From Kineosporia babensis (GTDB taxonomy: Bacteria; Actinomycetota; Actinomycetes; Actinomycetales; Kineosporiaceae), in the NCBI RefSeq assembly GCF_021129305.1, contig NZ_JAJOMB010000002.1, forward strand, positions 496,001-560,000: 64,000 nucleotides of DNA, written 5' to 3'. Positions 25,075-34,463 of this stretch are shown piece by piece (within the stretch, counting starts at the first letter, position 1; every line of letters begins with the position of its first letter). Below the pieces are notes generated by a model. The model was not told the DNA's origin, made no database searches, and saw nothing but the letters and a program-made list of their open reading frames with translations. A program made the translations under genes and the position numbers.

Positions 25075-25959
25075 TCAGGCGCAAGGGTCCAGCTGAGGCA
25101 GGCTGGGGGTACGGGCCTCGGGGATCAGGCCCGCCGTACTGGCCCAGGCCCGGTCGTAGCTGCCGTTGCGCGCAGTCTGGCTGAGGGTCTCGGCGATGAA
25201 GGTGCAGAACTCCCGGTCACCCTTGACGATCCCGATGCCGTAGGGCTCCTCGGTGAACGGGTCGCCGACGATCTTGAACTCGCCGTCGGAGGCGCTGATC
25301 AGGCCCAGCAGGATGGCGTTGTCGGTGGTGACCGCCTGCACCTCGCCCTCGCTCAGGGCCTGGGCGCAGTCGGCGTAGCCGTCCTTGGTGACCAGCTGGC
25401 CGGGCCGGATCAGATAGCGCTCGATCGCCGCGGCCGGGGTGGAACCGGTGGTGCTGCAGACCTTCAGCGACGGGTCGTTGTGCAGGTCGTCGGGGCCGGT
25501 GATGTCGGCGTCCGCGCTGCGCACCATGATCTGCTGCCCGGCGATGTAGTAGGGCCCGGCGAACCCCACCCGGTCCTGGCGCGCCTCGTTCATCGTGTAA
25601 GTGGCGATCACCAGGTCGGCCCGGCCCTGCTCGAGCAGCTCCTCCCGGTTGGACGAGGTGGCCCGGGCCCAGGTGATGTCCTGCGGCCCCAGCCCCAGAC
25701 CGCCCGCGATCAGCTTGCCGATCTCCACGTCGAAGCCCTCCGGCGGCCCGGCCTCGCTCGCCGCCCCGAAGCCCGGCTGGTCGTACTTCACCGCGATGGT
25801 GATCTTCCCCGCCCCGGACAGGTCGGCCATCGTGGTGCCGGGGGCGAAACTGGGCTCCGAGGCAGCCTTCGGCTGGCCCTGGCAGGCGGCCAGGGCCAGC
25901 ACCGTGACGGCGAGCAGGATCCCCGCGCGCAGCGGGGCCGGTCGGCGGGGGATCCTCAT
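25075..25959 (-). CDS. Amino-acid (glutamate-type) ABC transporter substrate-binding lipoprotein
   Basis: The 294-residue lipoprotein has a short basic N-terminus, a hydrophobic stretch and the lipobox LALAAC, so it should be anchored on the outer face of the membrane. The family-3 solute-binding pattern is clear: ITIAVKYDQPGF, PEGFDVEIGKLIA, LVIATYTMNEARQDRVGFAGPYY and VTTDNAILLGL, as in GluB-like glutamate-binding proteins of actinobacteria. No permease or ATPase gene lies beside it, so it is an orphan here. It is 30 bp downstream of another binding lipoprotein gene on the same strand, likely one operon. Its stop is one base from the stop of the convergent + gene, and no terminator hairpin is evident between them. 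The exact ligand is inferred. Confidence 0.88.
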   Translation of the reverse strand: MRIPRRPAPLRAGILLAVTVLALAACQGQPKAASEPSFAPGTTMADLSGAGKITIAVKYDQPGFGAASEAGPPEGFDVEIGKLIAGGLGLGPQDITWARATSSNREELLEQGRADLVIATYTMNEARQDRVGFAGPYYIAGQQIMVRSADADITGPDDLHNDPSLKVCSTTGSTPAAAIERYLIRPGQLVTKDGYADCAQALSEGEVQAVTTDNAILLGLISASDGEFKIVGDPFTEEPYGIGIVKGDREFCTFIAETLSQTARNGSYDRAWASTAGLIPEARTPSLPQLDPCA

Positions 25960-25989
25960 GTTCTCAATTTTCTCAAGCTCCTGTGCAGG

Positions 25990-26982
25990 TCAGAGGTGAG
26001 TGGTGCGGTAGTAGTCGGTGGCCGCCGGGTGCAGGTCCATCTCTCCGGTGAGGATCGCGGTGCGCCGGTCGGTGGCCACCGCGGCCGGTACCTGCTCGGT
26101 CATCTCGTCCTGCCGGCTGAAGATGGTCTCCAGCACCAGGTTCACCATCGCCGGGTCCGCGTCGGCCCGGCTGACCAGAATGTTCGGCGAGGCCACGGTG
26201 GTGATCTGCTCGGTGCTGCCGTAGACCCCGTCCGGCACCGCAGCCGGCCGGTAGCCCGGGCCGTACTCCTGGCGCAGCTGCTCGGCCAGCGGCCCGAGCG
26301 AGAGCAGCCGCAGCGGCTCGTCCTCGTTGGCGGACTCGATCGTGCGGGTGGGCAGGCCGCCCGACCAGAACACCGCGTCCACCGAGCCGGCGTTCAGCGC
26401 CTCGATCCCGGCGTCCAGGCCCAGCCGCTTGGACTCGACCTCGACGCCGGCGGTCTGCAGCACCCGGCAGGCCATCAGCGCCGAGCCGGAACCGGTCTGG
26501 CCCACCGCCACCGGCCGGCCGGCCAGATCGGCCACCGACTCGATCGGCGCCGTCCCGCGCACCAGGACCTGCAGGAAGTCCTCGTAGATCCGGCTGACCG
26601 CGCGCAACGGCACCCGGTTCTCGTCGATCGCCCCGGCCGAGACCTGCTCGGCGCACGAGTCCGGGGTCGGCGACAGGGTGTCCGCGGTCGCGATCGCCAG
26701 GTCGGCGGTGCCGATGGTGAGCCGGCGCAGGTTCGACACGCTGCCCGAGGAGTCGACCACGCCCAGGCTGGCCCCCGAACCCTGCCGGGCGATCTCGGTG
26801 GCCAGGCTGTCGCCCCAGGCGTGGTGTTCCTCGCCGAACGGGCCGGCGCTGATCACGAAGTGCCCCTGGGCCGGGCCGGCGGTCTGCGCCGCCCCGGCGT
26901 CCGAGGCCGTGCCGAAGCAGCCGGCCAGGGTCAGGAACACCCCCGCGGACAGCAGCGATCCCCGGCCCACCCTTTGTCGCAC
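25990..26982 (-). CDS. TAXI-family solute-binding lipoprotein
   Basis: This 330-residue secreted lipoprotein is of the TAXI (TRAP-associated extracytoplasmic immunogenic) solute-binding family. It shows a lipobox LTLAGC, FVISAGPFGEEHHAWGDSL, a GSVSNLRRL-type motif, TADLAIATAD, VAVGQTGSGSALMACRVL, DAVFWSGGLPT and the C-terminal region TGEMDLHPAATDYYR. I chose the GTG at 26982 because it puts the hydrophobic signal right after VRQRVGRGS. The GTG at 26970 and a longer frame reaching 27063, which would overlap the aspartase gene, are possible. TAXI proteins usually work with DctM/DctQ-type TRAP permeases or fused permeases; none is present nearby. It probably heads a two-gene unit with the downstream glutamate-type binding lipoprotein. 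Confidence 0.82.
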   Translation of the reverse strand: MRQRVGRGSLLSAGVFLTLAGCFGTASDAGAAQTAGPAQGHFVISAGPFGEEHHAWGDSLATEIARQGSGASLGVVDSSGSVSNLRRLTIGTADLAIATADTLSPTPDSCAEQVSAGAIDENRVPLRAVSRIYEDFLQVLVRGTAPIESVADLAGRPVAVGQTGSGSALMACRVLQTAGVEVESKRLGLDAGIEALNAGSVDAVFWSGGLPTRTIESANEDEPLRLLSLGPLAEQLRQEYGPGYRPAAVPDGVYGSTEQITTVASPNILVSRADADPAMVNLVLETIFSRQDEMTEQVPAAVATDRRTAILTGEMDLHPAATDYYRTTHL

Positions 26983-27022
26983 GCTCGCACGGTGGCCGAA
27001 CAGGATTGCCGGAATGCTCCGG

Positions 27023-28468
27023 CTATTTTTCGTCTGGGTTAAATGGCGCACGCAGGCCACCACGGTTGGACGTCAGCGCGGTCACCGAGAGCAGTTCGTC
27101 GATCTGCGCCTGGCTGAGCAGCCCGCGCTCCAGCACCAGGTCCACCACCCCGCGTCCCGAGGCCAGTGCCTCCTGGGCCACCGAGCTGGCGTTCTCGTAG
27201 CCCAGGGCCGGGCTCAGCGCGGTGACCAGGCCGATCGAGTTCCAGACCCGCTCGTGCAGCAGCTCCCGGTTGGCGGTGATCCCGCTGACGCACTTGTCCG
27301 CCAGCGTCACCGCGGCCGCGCCCAGGTGGTCCAGCGAGGCGAACAGCGAGTGCGCGATGATCGGCTCGAACGCGTTCAGCTGCAGCTGGCCGCCCTCGGC
27401 GGCCAGGGTGATGGTGACGTCGTTGCCGATCACCTCGAACGCCACCTGGTTCACCACCTCGGGGATCACCGGGTTCACCTTGCCCGGCATGATGCTCGAG
27501 CCGGCCTGCCGGGCGGGCAGGTTGATCTCGTTCAGCCCGGCCCGCGGCCCGGAGGACAGCAGCCGCAGGTCGTTGGCGGTCTTCGAGAGCTTCACGGCGA
27601 CCCGCTTCAGCACCCCGGACAGCTGCACGAACACGCCGACGTCGGAGGTCGCCTCGATCAGGTCGGTGGCCGAGACCAGGGTGGCGATCCCGGTGATCGT
27701 GGCCAGCTCGGCCACCACCCGCTCGCGGTACTGCGGGTGCGCGTTCAGCCCGGTGCCGATCGCGGTGCCGCCCAGGTTCAGCTCGTGCAGCAGCAGCCGG
27801 GCCTCCTCCAGCCGGGTCTGGTCCTCGCTCAGGGTGATCGCGAAGGCGGCGAACTCCTGGCCCAGCGTCATCGGCACCGCGTCCTGCAGCTGGGTGCGGC
27901 CCATCTTGATCACATCGGCGAACTCGGTGGCCTTGGCCGCCAGGGCCAGGCGCAGCACCTCGAGGTTGTCGATCAGCTCGACGATGTGCGCGTCCAGGGC
28001 GATCTTGATCGCCGTGGGGTACACGTCGTTCGTGCTCTGCCCGCGGTTGACGTCGTTCAGCGGATGCAGGTACTGGTACTCGCCCTTGGCGTGCCCGAGC
28101 AGCTCCAGCGCCCGGTTGGTGACCACCTCGTTGGCGTTCATGTTGGTCGAGGTGCCGGCCCCGCCCTGGATCACGTCGAGGACGAACTGCTCGTGCAGCT
28201 TGCCCGCGCGGATCTCCTCGCAGGCCGCCACCACGGCGTCGGCCTGAGGGGCGGGCAGCAGGCCGAGATCGCGGTTGGCCACCGCCGCGGCCTGCTTCAC
28301 CGCGGCCAGGGCGCGCACGAAGTGCGGGTAGATCGACACCGGGATGCCGCTGATCGCGAAGTTCTGCACCGCGCGCTGGGTGTGGATGCCGTAGTAGGCG
28401 TCGGCCGGGACGTCGAGGTCGCCGAGCAGGTCGTGTTCGGTCCGGGTAGCGGGATGGTGCTGATTCAT
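27023..28468 (-). CDS. aspA: Aspartate ammonia-lyase
   Basis: This 481-residue member of the fumarase/aspartase superfamily converts L-aspartate to fumarate and ammonia in the cytoplasm. Visible motifs are AGTSTNMNANEV, NRGQSTNDVYPTAIK, GTAIGTGLNAHPQY and the superfamily signature GSSIMPGKVNPV, whose SS loop supplies the catalytic base serine. Full length fits the family. Aspartase is preferred over fumarase by the overall wording of these motifs, but class II fumarase cannot be fully excluded. The start ATG at 28468 follows closely after a pair of direct repeats. It is convergent with neither flank: binding-protein genes follow on the same strand, and an unrelated + gene diverges from it. 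A shared theme with the glutamate-type binding lipoprotein (acidic amino-acid uptake and catabolism) is plausible. Confidence 0.9.
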   Translation of the reverse strand: MNQHHPATRTEHDLLGDLDVPADAYYGIHTQRAVQNFAISGIPVSIYPHFVRALAAVKQAAAVANRDLGLLPAPQADAVVAACEEIRAGKLHEQFVLDVIQGGAGTSTNMNANEVVTNRALELLGHAKGEYQYLHPLNDVNRGQSTNDVYPTAIKIALDAHIVELIDNLEVLRLALAAKATEFADVIKMGRTQLQDAVPMTLGQEFAAFAITLSEDQTRLEEARLLLHELNLGGTAIGTGLNAHPQYRERVVAELATITGIATLVSATDLIEATSDVGVFVQLSGVLKRVAVKLSKTANDLRLLSSGPRAGLNEINLPARQAGSSIMPGKVNPVIPEVVNQVAFEVIGNDVTITLAAEGGQLQLNAFEPIIAHSLFASLDHLGAAAVTLADKCVSGITANRELLHERVWNSIGLVTALSPALGYENASSVAQEALASGRGVVDLVLERGLLSQAQIDELLSVTALTSNRGGLRAPFNPDEK

Positions 28469-28472
28469 CGTT

Positions 28473-28501
28473 GAACTGGTTCCGTTCTCGCCCGAACTGG
28501 T
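28473..28501 (-). promoter_or_regulatory. Direct-repeat pair upstream of aspA (possible operator)
   Basis: Two identical 8-bp elements, ACCAGTTC on the minus strand, occupy 28473-28480 and 28494-28501. They are 21 bp apart, i.e. two helical turns, just upstream of the aspA ATG. Two-turn spacing suits a dimeric regulator binding one DNA face. This is inferred from geometry only. Confidence 0.3.
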
Positions 28502-28794
28502 AGGGCAGGTCGTTCCGGTCAGGTCGGGACCAGTGGATCTGGCCCGATCGAAGGTGTTCTGTGCCGGTTCGGCCGACGTTCATCGTGCCCGTCGTCGGCG
28601 GTCGCGGCAATGCCCACCCTCACAGGCACCACGGCCGGGCGCGGGCGCAGGGTTCGCCCGCCGTCGGCGAGCGGAGTGCGGCTGAGGGCAGATCCGTTGC
28701 CGCAACGGGTGAACCCTGCGGCCCTTGTGTCCGTGAGCAGGGTGGACAACGGCCGTGTGCGCGGCCGCAGACAGTTCTTGGACCGGAGGTGGCG
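28502..28794. other. Divergent intergenic region between aspA and the paralogue-2 gene
   Basis: This stretch lies between two divergent genes. A + frame is open through most of it, but its codons would encode an Arg/Gly/His-rich, non-conserved leader that is absent from the paralogue at 23970, so I treat it as non-coding. It must hold promoters for both directions. I see no convincing -35/-10 pair, no terminator and no tRNA. A short inverted repeat, CGTTG-CCG-CAACG, lies near 28700. Confidence 0.5.
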
Positions 28795-29976
28795 GTGGCC
28801 CAGCAGGAGGCGGACGTGTCGGCATGGGCGCCGCCCCAGCCGGACGCGACGTTCGGTGACGACGGCGCCGTGGACCCGCACGAGGCGGGTCTGGAGGTCT
28901 GGCACACGCTGCTGCTGCGGCTGGCCGGGGCACTGCCCGACGACCTGCTCACCCAGGCCCGTTCCTGGCTGGCCGAGGGCGGCCGGGTGGACGTGGCCCA
29001 GGCCGTAGGATTCGCCGCCGCCACCGCCCGGGTGCCGGTGCTGGCCCAGGACGCCGCGCTGATGGCGGCCGAGCTGCGGGCCGCCGGGGACGACGCCGAG
29101 ATGGTCGACAGCCTGGACCGGATCGACGAGACGGTGATCCTGCCGGTGCCCTGGGCCTTCAGCGCGATCGACCCGCGCCGCGAGGACCTGACCGAGCACC
29201 ACGGCCCGCTCGACCTGACCACGCTCGGCCCGGAGCACCCGGCGCTCGACGAGATGGACGCGGCGCTCCGGCAGGCGATCGAAACCGGCCCGGAGCTGGT
29301 CGCGGTCTGGCGGGCCTGGCGCACCCCGGCCGACGGTGCGCCCTGGCCGGCCCCGCGCCGGGTGTACGTGGTCCAGGCCGGGCACGAGGCCACCGGTGAG
29401 GACCTGGTCGACATCACCTCCTGGCTCCAGGAGATCCTGCTGGACGCGGGGGAGGACGCTCCGCAGGTCGAGGTCTGCGGGCCCGGCATCCCGGTGCCCG
29501 GCTACCAGAGCAGCGCCTGCGCCCACGGCGCGCTGGTCTGGGCCGACGAGCCGGCCGAGCCGGTCCGGATGGCCCGGGTCTTCGACCTGGTCGACCCGCA
29601 GGAGGGGCCGCTCTTCGACGAGGACCACCCGCTGATCGACGACCTCGGCGAGCTCACCCGGCTGCTGCGCTACCTCGGCAACGGTCTGCCGGTGCTCACC
29701 ACCTCGGCGACCATGGCCGACTTCCTGGACCCCGAGCGTCCCGAAGTGGTGCCCCTGACCTTCCGCACCGACGGACGCTGGGTCTGGACCGACACGATCA
29801 GCTACTACCTGGAGCACTACGGCCTGGCTCCCGAGCCCGAGCTGCTGGACTACCTGCGCCGGACCCAGGACGAGGGTCCCGAGGTCTCGGACGTCGCCCT
29901 GCACCGCGTGCTCAGCTTCCTGCAGCACCCGGACGAGGACGAACCCGTCTGGAGCGTGCCGCAGGTGAGTGCCTGA
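28795..29976 (+). CDS. Conserved hypothetical protein, paralogue 2 of the giant-gene partner family
   Basis: The product has 393 residues from the GTG at 28795, chosen because GGAGG ends five bases upstream and because the shared domain begins about 30 residues in. It parallels the 23970 protein block for block: [103 protein letters not shown] and [13 protein letters not shown]. It is acidic, with no signal peptide or membrane segment. The stop overlaps the next ATG (TGATG), so it is translationally coupled to the coiled-coil gene just as paralogue 1 is coupled to the giant gene. Function unknown; pairing each paralogue with one huge repetitive protein is the main clue. Confidence 0.85.
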   Translation: MAQQEADVSAWAPPQPDATFGDDGAVDPHEAGLEVWHTLLLRLAGALPDDLLTQARSWLAEGGRVDVAQAVGFAAATARVPVLAQDAALMAAELRAAGDDAEMVDSLDRIDETVILPVPWAFSAIDPRREDLTEHHGPLDLTTLGPEHPALDEMDAALRQAIETGPELVAVWRAWRTPADGAPWPAPRRVYVVQAGHEATGEDLVDITSWLQEILLDAGEDAPQVEVCGPGIPVPGYQSSACAHGALVWADEPAEPVRMARVFDLVDPQEGPLFDEDHPLIDDLGELTRLLRYLGNGLPVLTTSATMADFLDPERPEVVPLTFRTDGRWVWTDTISYYLEHYGLAPEPELLDYLRRTQDEGPEVSDVALHRVLSFLQHPDEDEPVWSVPQVSA

Positions 29977-32900
29977 TGACGTCGCGCCCGTTGAGCACGC
30001 AGCCCCTGCGCCGGGCCCGCCGCCGCTCGCGCACCTGGCTGCTGAGCCACCCGGGCCGGGCGCTGCTGCGGGGTAGTGCGGAACTTCAGTTCGATGCTTT
30101 TGGACGTCCGCACGTCCAGTTGGGCGCGAACGGCTGGCACCTCACCCCGTCGGCCCAGATCGTCCGCTCCGGCCCGGCGGTGCGGGCCGCGATGCGCCAG
30201 ACCCCGCCCGACGTGGCGACGGAACGTCTGCTGAGCGTGGGGTTCCCGACCCGGGCGGGCTGGTTCCTGGCGCCGCTGCCGGTGCCCGAGGAAGAACTGC
30301 CGGCCGCCCCCGAGTCCCACTTCGTGGTCCACATCGCGCTGGGCCGTAACGGTTTCGAGGTCGACGGCCGGACGGTGCCGATCCGCACCCTGGCCCAGGC
30401 CGTCCGCTGCCGGCCGGACTGGGCCCGCCGCCCGGTGGTGCTGGCCATCGTCGCGGGTGGTCCGAGCCCGGTGCTGTCCCGGGCGATGGCTGCGCTGGCC
30501 GCGGCGCTGGGCGTGACGGTGGTCAGCAGCTCCGGCCCGATCCTGCTGGGTCCCCGGATCATGCTCGCCGAGGCCGGATTCGTGGCGCGCTCGCCCGGCA
30601 GCGTGGAACTGGTGGGGCTGGGGCCGGTCCTGCCCACCTGGCGGCGTCCGCGGGTGCCGGTCAGCGCGAACCGCGATTCGGTGCCCTCCGCCCCGGCGTA
30701 CACCTACCCGTCGCCGACCGTGAGCGCTGACGCTTTCCGCTTCAGCATGCCCGACCTGCAGGTGCCGAGCCTGGGGACGCTGCCCAGCGCGCCTGCCCCT
30801 TCGGCTGATTTCGGGGCCGCGCCGTCTACCACGTTGGACGAGGGGTCCGAGCAGACCTGGTTCCGCGACGACATCGCGGCCCTTCACGATGCGGGATCTG
30901 GCTCCACGGCCCGGGCGGCCGAGGCGGCCCATCTCGCTGAGGTCGAGCGTCTGGCCGAGGCTGAGCGCCTTGCTGATGCCGAGCGTTTGGCTGAGGTTGA
31001 GCGGCTGGCTGAGGCCGAACGTCTTGTTGAGGTCGAGCGTCGTGCTGAGGCTGAGCGTGCGGTGGAGGCCGAGCGTCTCGCCGAGGCCGAACGTCTCGTT
31101 GAGATGGAGCGTCGCGCCGAAGCTGAGCGGTTGGCCGAAGCTGAGCGTGCTGCAGAGGCTGCGCGGGTGGCGGAGGCTGAGCGTGCTGCGGAAGCTGCGC
31201 GCCAGGCCGAGCTCGAGCGACTGGAGGCTGAGCGCCGGGCCGAGGCCGAGCGTCTTGCCGAAGCTGAACGCCTCGCCGAGATCGAGCGTGCCGCCGAGAT
31301 CGAGCGTGCCGCTGAGGCCGAACGTGTGGCCGAGGCCGAAAGCCAGGCCGAAGCAGCCCGGATCGCCGCAGCCGAGGAAGCCCGCCTTGAGGCTGAGCGG
31401 GTGGCCGAAGCCGAGCGCCAGGCCGAGCTCGAACGGGCTGCGCAGGCCCAGCGCCAGGCCGAAGCCGAGCGTCTGGCCGAGATCGAGCGCGTTCTGGAAG
31501 CCAAGCGAGCCGCAAAGGCCGAACGTCTCGCCGAAGCCAAGCGAGTTGCCCAAGAGGCCCGCCGAGCCGAGATCGAGCGCATCGCCGAGGCTGAGCGAGC
31601 GGCCGCCGCCGAACGCCAGGCGGAGTTCGAGCAGGCCGAGGCCGAGCGCCAGGCCGAGGCCGAAAGGCAGGCCGAGGCAGCCCGGATCGCTGAGGCCGAG
31701 CGGGTGGCCGAAGAAGCCCGCCGAGCCGAAGCCGAACTTGAGCGAAAGGCGCAGGCGCAGCGCCAGGCCGAGATCGAGCGAGCCGCAGAAGCTGCCCGTA
31801 TTGCCGAGGCCGAGCAGGAGGCCGAGGAAGCTCGCCGGGCCGAGACCGAACGCACCGCCGAGGCGGAGCGGATCGCTGCGGCCGAGCGTCAGGCGGAGTT
31901 CGAGCGGGCCGAGGCAGTTCGGATCGCTGAGGCTGAGAAGGCTGCGGAGGCTGAGCGGATCGCGGAAGCTGCGCGGTTGGCGGAAGCCGAGCGTCTGGCT
32001 GAGGCCGAGCGGGTAGCGGAGGCTGAGCGTCTGGCTGCAGCGGAGCAGGCTGCGGAAGCTGAGCGTCTGGCTGAGGCCGAGCGTCTGGCTGAGGCCGAGC
32101 GTCTGGCTGAGGTTGAGCGGTTGGCGGAAGCTGAGCGTGTTGCTGAGGCTGAGCGGATCGCGGAAGCCGAGCGTGTTGCGGAAGCTGAGCGGGTTGCGGA
32201 AGCCGAGCGTCTGGCTGAGGTCGAGCGGGTAGCCGAGGCTGAGCGTCAGGCTGAGGCCGAGCGGGCTGAGGCGGTTCGGATCGCTGAGGCTGAGAAGGCT
32301 GCGGAGGCCGAGCGGGCTGCGGAGGCTGAGCGTCTGGCGGAGGCTGAGCGGATCGCGGAAGCCGAGCGTGTTGCGGAAGCTGAGCGGGTTGCGGAAGCCG
32401 AGCGTCTGGCTGAGGTCGAGCGGGTAGCCGAGGCTGAGCGTCAGGCTGAGGCCGAGCGGGCTGAGGCGGTTCGGATCGCTGAGGCTGAGAAGGCTGCGGA
32501 GGCCGAGCGCGCTGCTGAGGCTGAGCGTCTGGCTGAGGCTGAGCGTCTGGCTGAGGCTGAGGCTGAGCGGATCGCGGAAGCAGAGCGTCAGGCTGAGATC
32601 GAGCGCCTGGAGGCTGAGCGCCGGGCTGAGGCCGAGCGTCTTGCCGAAGCTGAACGCCTCGCCGAGATCGAGCGCGCCGCCGAGGCCGCGCGCCTTGCCG
32701 AGGCTGAGCGGCTTGAGGCTGAGCGGCTTGAGGCTGAACGGCTTGAGGCGGAGCGTCTGGCCGAGGCCGAGAGGCAGGCGGAAGCGGCCCGGATCGCCGA
32801 GGCCGAGAAAGCCCGCCTCGAAGCCGAACGCCTTGGCGAGGCCGAGCGCGCCGCCACCACCGCCCCGAACGCCGAAACCCCTCAGGCCGCGGACGACGAA

Positions 32901-34463
32901 AAGTCTGACGAGGCCGAAGGATCAGAGGGTCCGTCCAAGCCTTTGGACTGGCGTGAGGCGGTCCGGCTGTCACGCGCTCGCCGGGATCAGCGGGTCAAGC
33001 GGAATCGGGCTCCCGCGGTTTCCCATGACTCTGAGCAGGCGGCCGCCGAGCAGCCGGCAGCCGTGGCCCCAGAACTCACGGCTACCCAGCCGCCGCCGAC
33101 TCGTCCGGTAGCGCTCGAAAAGGTCAACGGCGCAGACGGCTTGGCCGAGAATCCGAAGAGCTCAGGTGTGAATCCCGAGCCGACCGACGTGCCGAAGTCG
33201 GAGCCAAAGCCAAAGCCGGAGCCGGAGAACGCCGAAAGCGCAACGCGGGCCGAAGCGTCTCTCATCGGAATCGGCTCGGTGCCACCGCTGCTGGACGCGG
33301 TTCCCGAGATCGCTCTTCCGAAGGACATCGGCACGCAACCAGTTGCCGAACCCAAGCCTGAACCGAAGACCGAGCCCAAGATCGAACCGATCATCGAGAC
33401 GGTGCTCGAACCGCTGTGCGCAGTCCTGGAGATCCTGGCCGATCTCGAGGTTGCGCCGGTCGTCGTTTCCGGCGGGGTTCCGGCCGAGGACACCGGCGAT
33501 CTCGGTGACGTAACCGCGGCCGCCGAATCCGAAACCGAGCAGAAAGCAACGGAAGAACAGGCCGCAACGGAAGAACCGGCCCAGGAGGGCCAGAGCTCGC
33601 CGGAGAAGGCCGAGACCCGGCTGAAGAAGATGGAACTGCCGCGAGCGTCCTGGATTCAGGTCTCGGGCGAGGCTACCCGGGAAGACCGCGAGTCCGTCCG
33701 TTCGCTGCTGGGCTGGCGTTACGAGGCGCATTCCCGCGCGGTCACCGGCGTTCTCGCGTTGCAGCCGGGCCTTCGGGCGGCCGCAGGCCGGGGCGATCTG
33801 ATGGTCGGGCTGGTCGCGGTGCGGGCGCATCTGGCCGGGGTCGGGTCCGTGGTCGATGCGGTGCTGCGCGGCGAAGAGATCAACAGTGACGGCGGTTTCG
33901 CGGAGATCGATCCGGCCGGAGCGGCGTTGCTGGCGAAGTGTGCGCGCTCTGGACTGAGCCGGCTGCCCGCGGTGGTCGGGCCGGTGTTCCGCGCGGGCAG
34001 CCCGGACACGACTCAGATCAAGCAGTACCGCTCGGGGGTTCGTCTGGTCGAGCCGGCCTTCACCGAGGCCCGGCTGGTCCCGACCGCACCGTCCGAAAGC
34101 ACTGTCGAGTACGCCATCTGGGCCAGCAGCGCCCGCCGTACCGAGCGGGTGAGCAGCCCGGGCGACGACGGCGCCGGCCGGGTGCTGTTCTCGCCGGGAA
34201 CTCAGTTCGTGGTTCTGGACGTTGTGCAGCCGAGTAACGGAGACCAGCTTCGGGTTCTGTTGCGGGAACTGCCGGCCGGCGCGACCGAGCGGGTGGACGA
34301 TCCGGCCGACCAGCGGGCCGCCGAGCGTCTGCACGAGACGATCAAGACCGTGCCCGCAGCCGCTGCGCAGCGTCATGTCCCGGAACAGTGGCGCTACCCC
34401 CTGGGGATGCGTTCCGACGGAACCCTTTACGCGACCAGCCCGCAACTCGAAGGAGCCCGTTGA
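29976..34463 (+). CDS. Long AER-repeat coiled-coil protein with degenerate ADP-ribosyltransferase-like C-terminus
   Basis: The 1,495-residue product starts by TGATG overlap with the gene before it. Residues 1-300 form an alpha/beta region ([11 protein letters not shown]..., [11 protein letters not shown]) resembling alpha/beta segments of the giant protein. Residues ~312-963 are almost unbroken AE(R/K)xAE heptad-like coiled coil, rich in Ala, Glu and Arg. Residues ~964-1215 are a Pro/Glu/Lys linker. Residues ~1219-1495 contain [37 protein letters not shown] and [18 protein letters not shown], the order of an R-S-E ADP-ribosyltransferase. The S motif reads AFTEA, however, and the ExE site reads GAG, so catalysis is unlikely. 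The gene stops inside the next start (TGATG). A structural tether or presentation role is inference. Confidence 0.88.
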   Translation: MTSRPLSTQPLRRARRRSRTWLLSHPGRALLRGSAELQFDAFGRPHVQLGANGWHLTPSAQIVRSGPAVRAAMRQTPPDVATERLLSVGFPTRAGWFLAPLPVPEEELPAAPESHFVVHIALGRNGFEVDGRTVPIRTLAQAVRCRPDWARRPVVLAIVAGGPSPVLSRAMAALAAALGVTVVSSSGPILLGPRIMLAEAGFVARSPGSVELVGLGPVLPTWRRPRVPVSANRDSVPSAPAYTYPSPTVSADAFRFSMPDLQVPSLGTLPSAPAPSADFGAAPSTTLDEGSEQTWFRDDIAALHDAGSGSTARAAEAAHLAEVERLAEAERLADAERLAEVERLAEAERLVEVERRAEAERAVEAERLAEAERLVEMERRAEAERLAEAERAAEAARVAEAERAAEAARQAELERLEAERRAEAERLAEAERLAEIERAAEIERAAEAERVAEAESQAEAARIAAAEEARLEAERVAEAERQAELERAAQAQRQAEAERLAEIERVLEAKRAAKAERLAEAKRVAQEARRAEIERIAEAERAAAAERQAEFEQAEAERQAEAERQAEAARIAEAERVAEEARRAEAELERKAQAQRQAEIERAAEAARIAEAEQEAEEARRAETERTAEAERIAAAERQAEFERAEAVRIAEAEKAAEAERIAEAARLAEAERLAEAERVAEAERLAAAEQAAEAERLAEAERLAEAERLAEVERLAEAERVAEAERIAEAERVAEAERVAEAERLAEVERVAEAERQAEAERAEAVRIAEAEKAAEAERAAEAERLAEAERIAEAERVAEAERVAEAERLAEVERVAEAERQAEAERAEAVRIAEAEKAAEAERAAEAERLAEAERLAEAEAERIAEAERQAEIERLEAERRAEAERLAEAERLAEIERAAEAARLAEAERLEAERLEAERLEAERLAEAERQAEAARIAEAEKARLEAERLGEAERAATTAPNAETPQAADDEKSDEAEGSEGPSKPLDWREAVRLSRARRDQRVKRNRAPAVSHDSEQAAAEQPAAVAPELTATQPPPTRPVALEKVNGADGLAENPKSSGVNPEPTDVPKSEPKPKPEPENAESATRAEASLIGIGSVPPLLDAVPEIALPKDIGTQPVAEPKPEPKTEPKIEPIIETVLEPLCAVLEILADLEVAPVVVSGGVPAEDTGDLGDVTAAAESETEQKATEEQAATEEPAQEGQSSPEKAETRLKKMELPRASWIQVSGEATREDRESVRSLLGWRYEAHSRAVTGVLALQPGLRAAAGRGDLMVGLVAVRAHLAGVGSVVDAVLRGEEINSDGGFAEIDPAGAALLAKCARSGLSRLPAVVGPVFRAGSPDTTQIKQYRSGVRLVEPAFTEARLVPTAPSESTVEYAIWASSARRTERVSSPGDDGAGRVLFSPGTQFVVLDVVQPSNGDQLRVLLRELPAGATERVDDPADQRAAERLHETIKTVPAAAAQRHVPEQWRYPLGMRSDGTLYATSPQLEGAR
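30909..32865 (+). repeat. GC-rich coiled-coil coding repeat (gaggccgagcg-type units)
   Basis: About 2 kb of degenerate short tandem units encode AE(R/K)xAE heptad-like repeats. Gln, Leu, Val, Ile and Ala alternate at the variable position. The array is protein-coding, not a CRISPR: units are short, in frame, and lack unique spacers. Confidence 0.9.
32145..32509 (+). repeat. Perfect 170-bp duplication with 195-bp period
   Basis: Bases 32145-32314 and 32340-32509 read identically, 195 bp apart (65 codons), inside the coiled-coil region. No differences were found by direct reading, whereas neighbouring units have diverged at many silent positions. This points to a recent in-frame duplication. 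Confidence 0.88.

Noticed and set aside
25075-28468. Mobile element or genomic-island insert between the two paralogues
   Set aside because: No transposase, integrase, terminal inverted repeats or target duplications are visible; the insert is recorded only as a possible rearrangement.
25030-28474. Two long + strand frames (25030-27042, 26678-28474) opposite the binding-protein and aspartase genes
   Set aside because: They are antisense to genes with clear lipoboxes and the GSSIMPGKVNPV signature, and their translations lack any recognisable domain.
28561-28794. N-terminal extension of the paralogue-2 gene
   Set aside because: The leader would be Arg/Gly/His-rich and has no counterpart in paralogue 1, while a GTG with GGAGG in front lies at 28795.
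30909-32865. Possible CRISPR or minisatellite array
   Set aside because: The units are in-frame coiled-coil codons with no unique spacers and no cas genes nearby.
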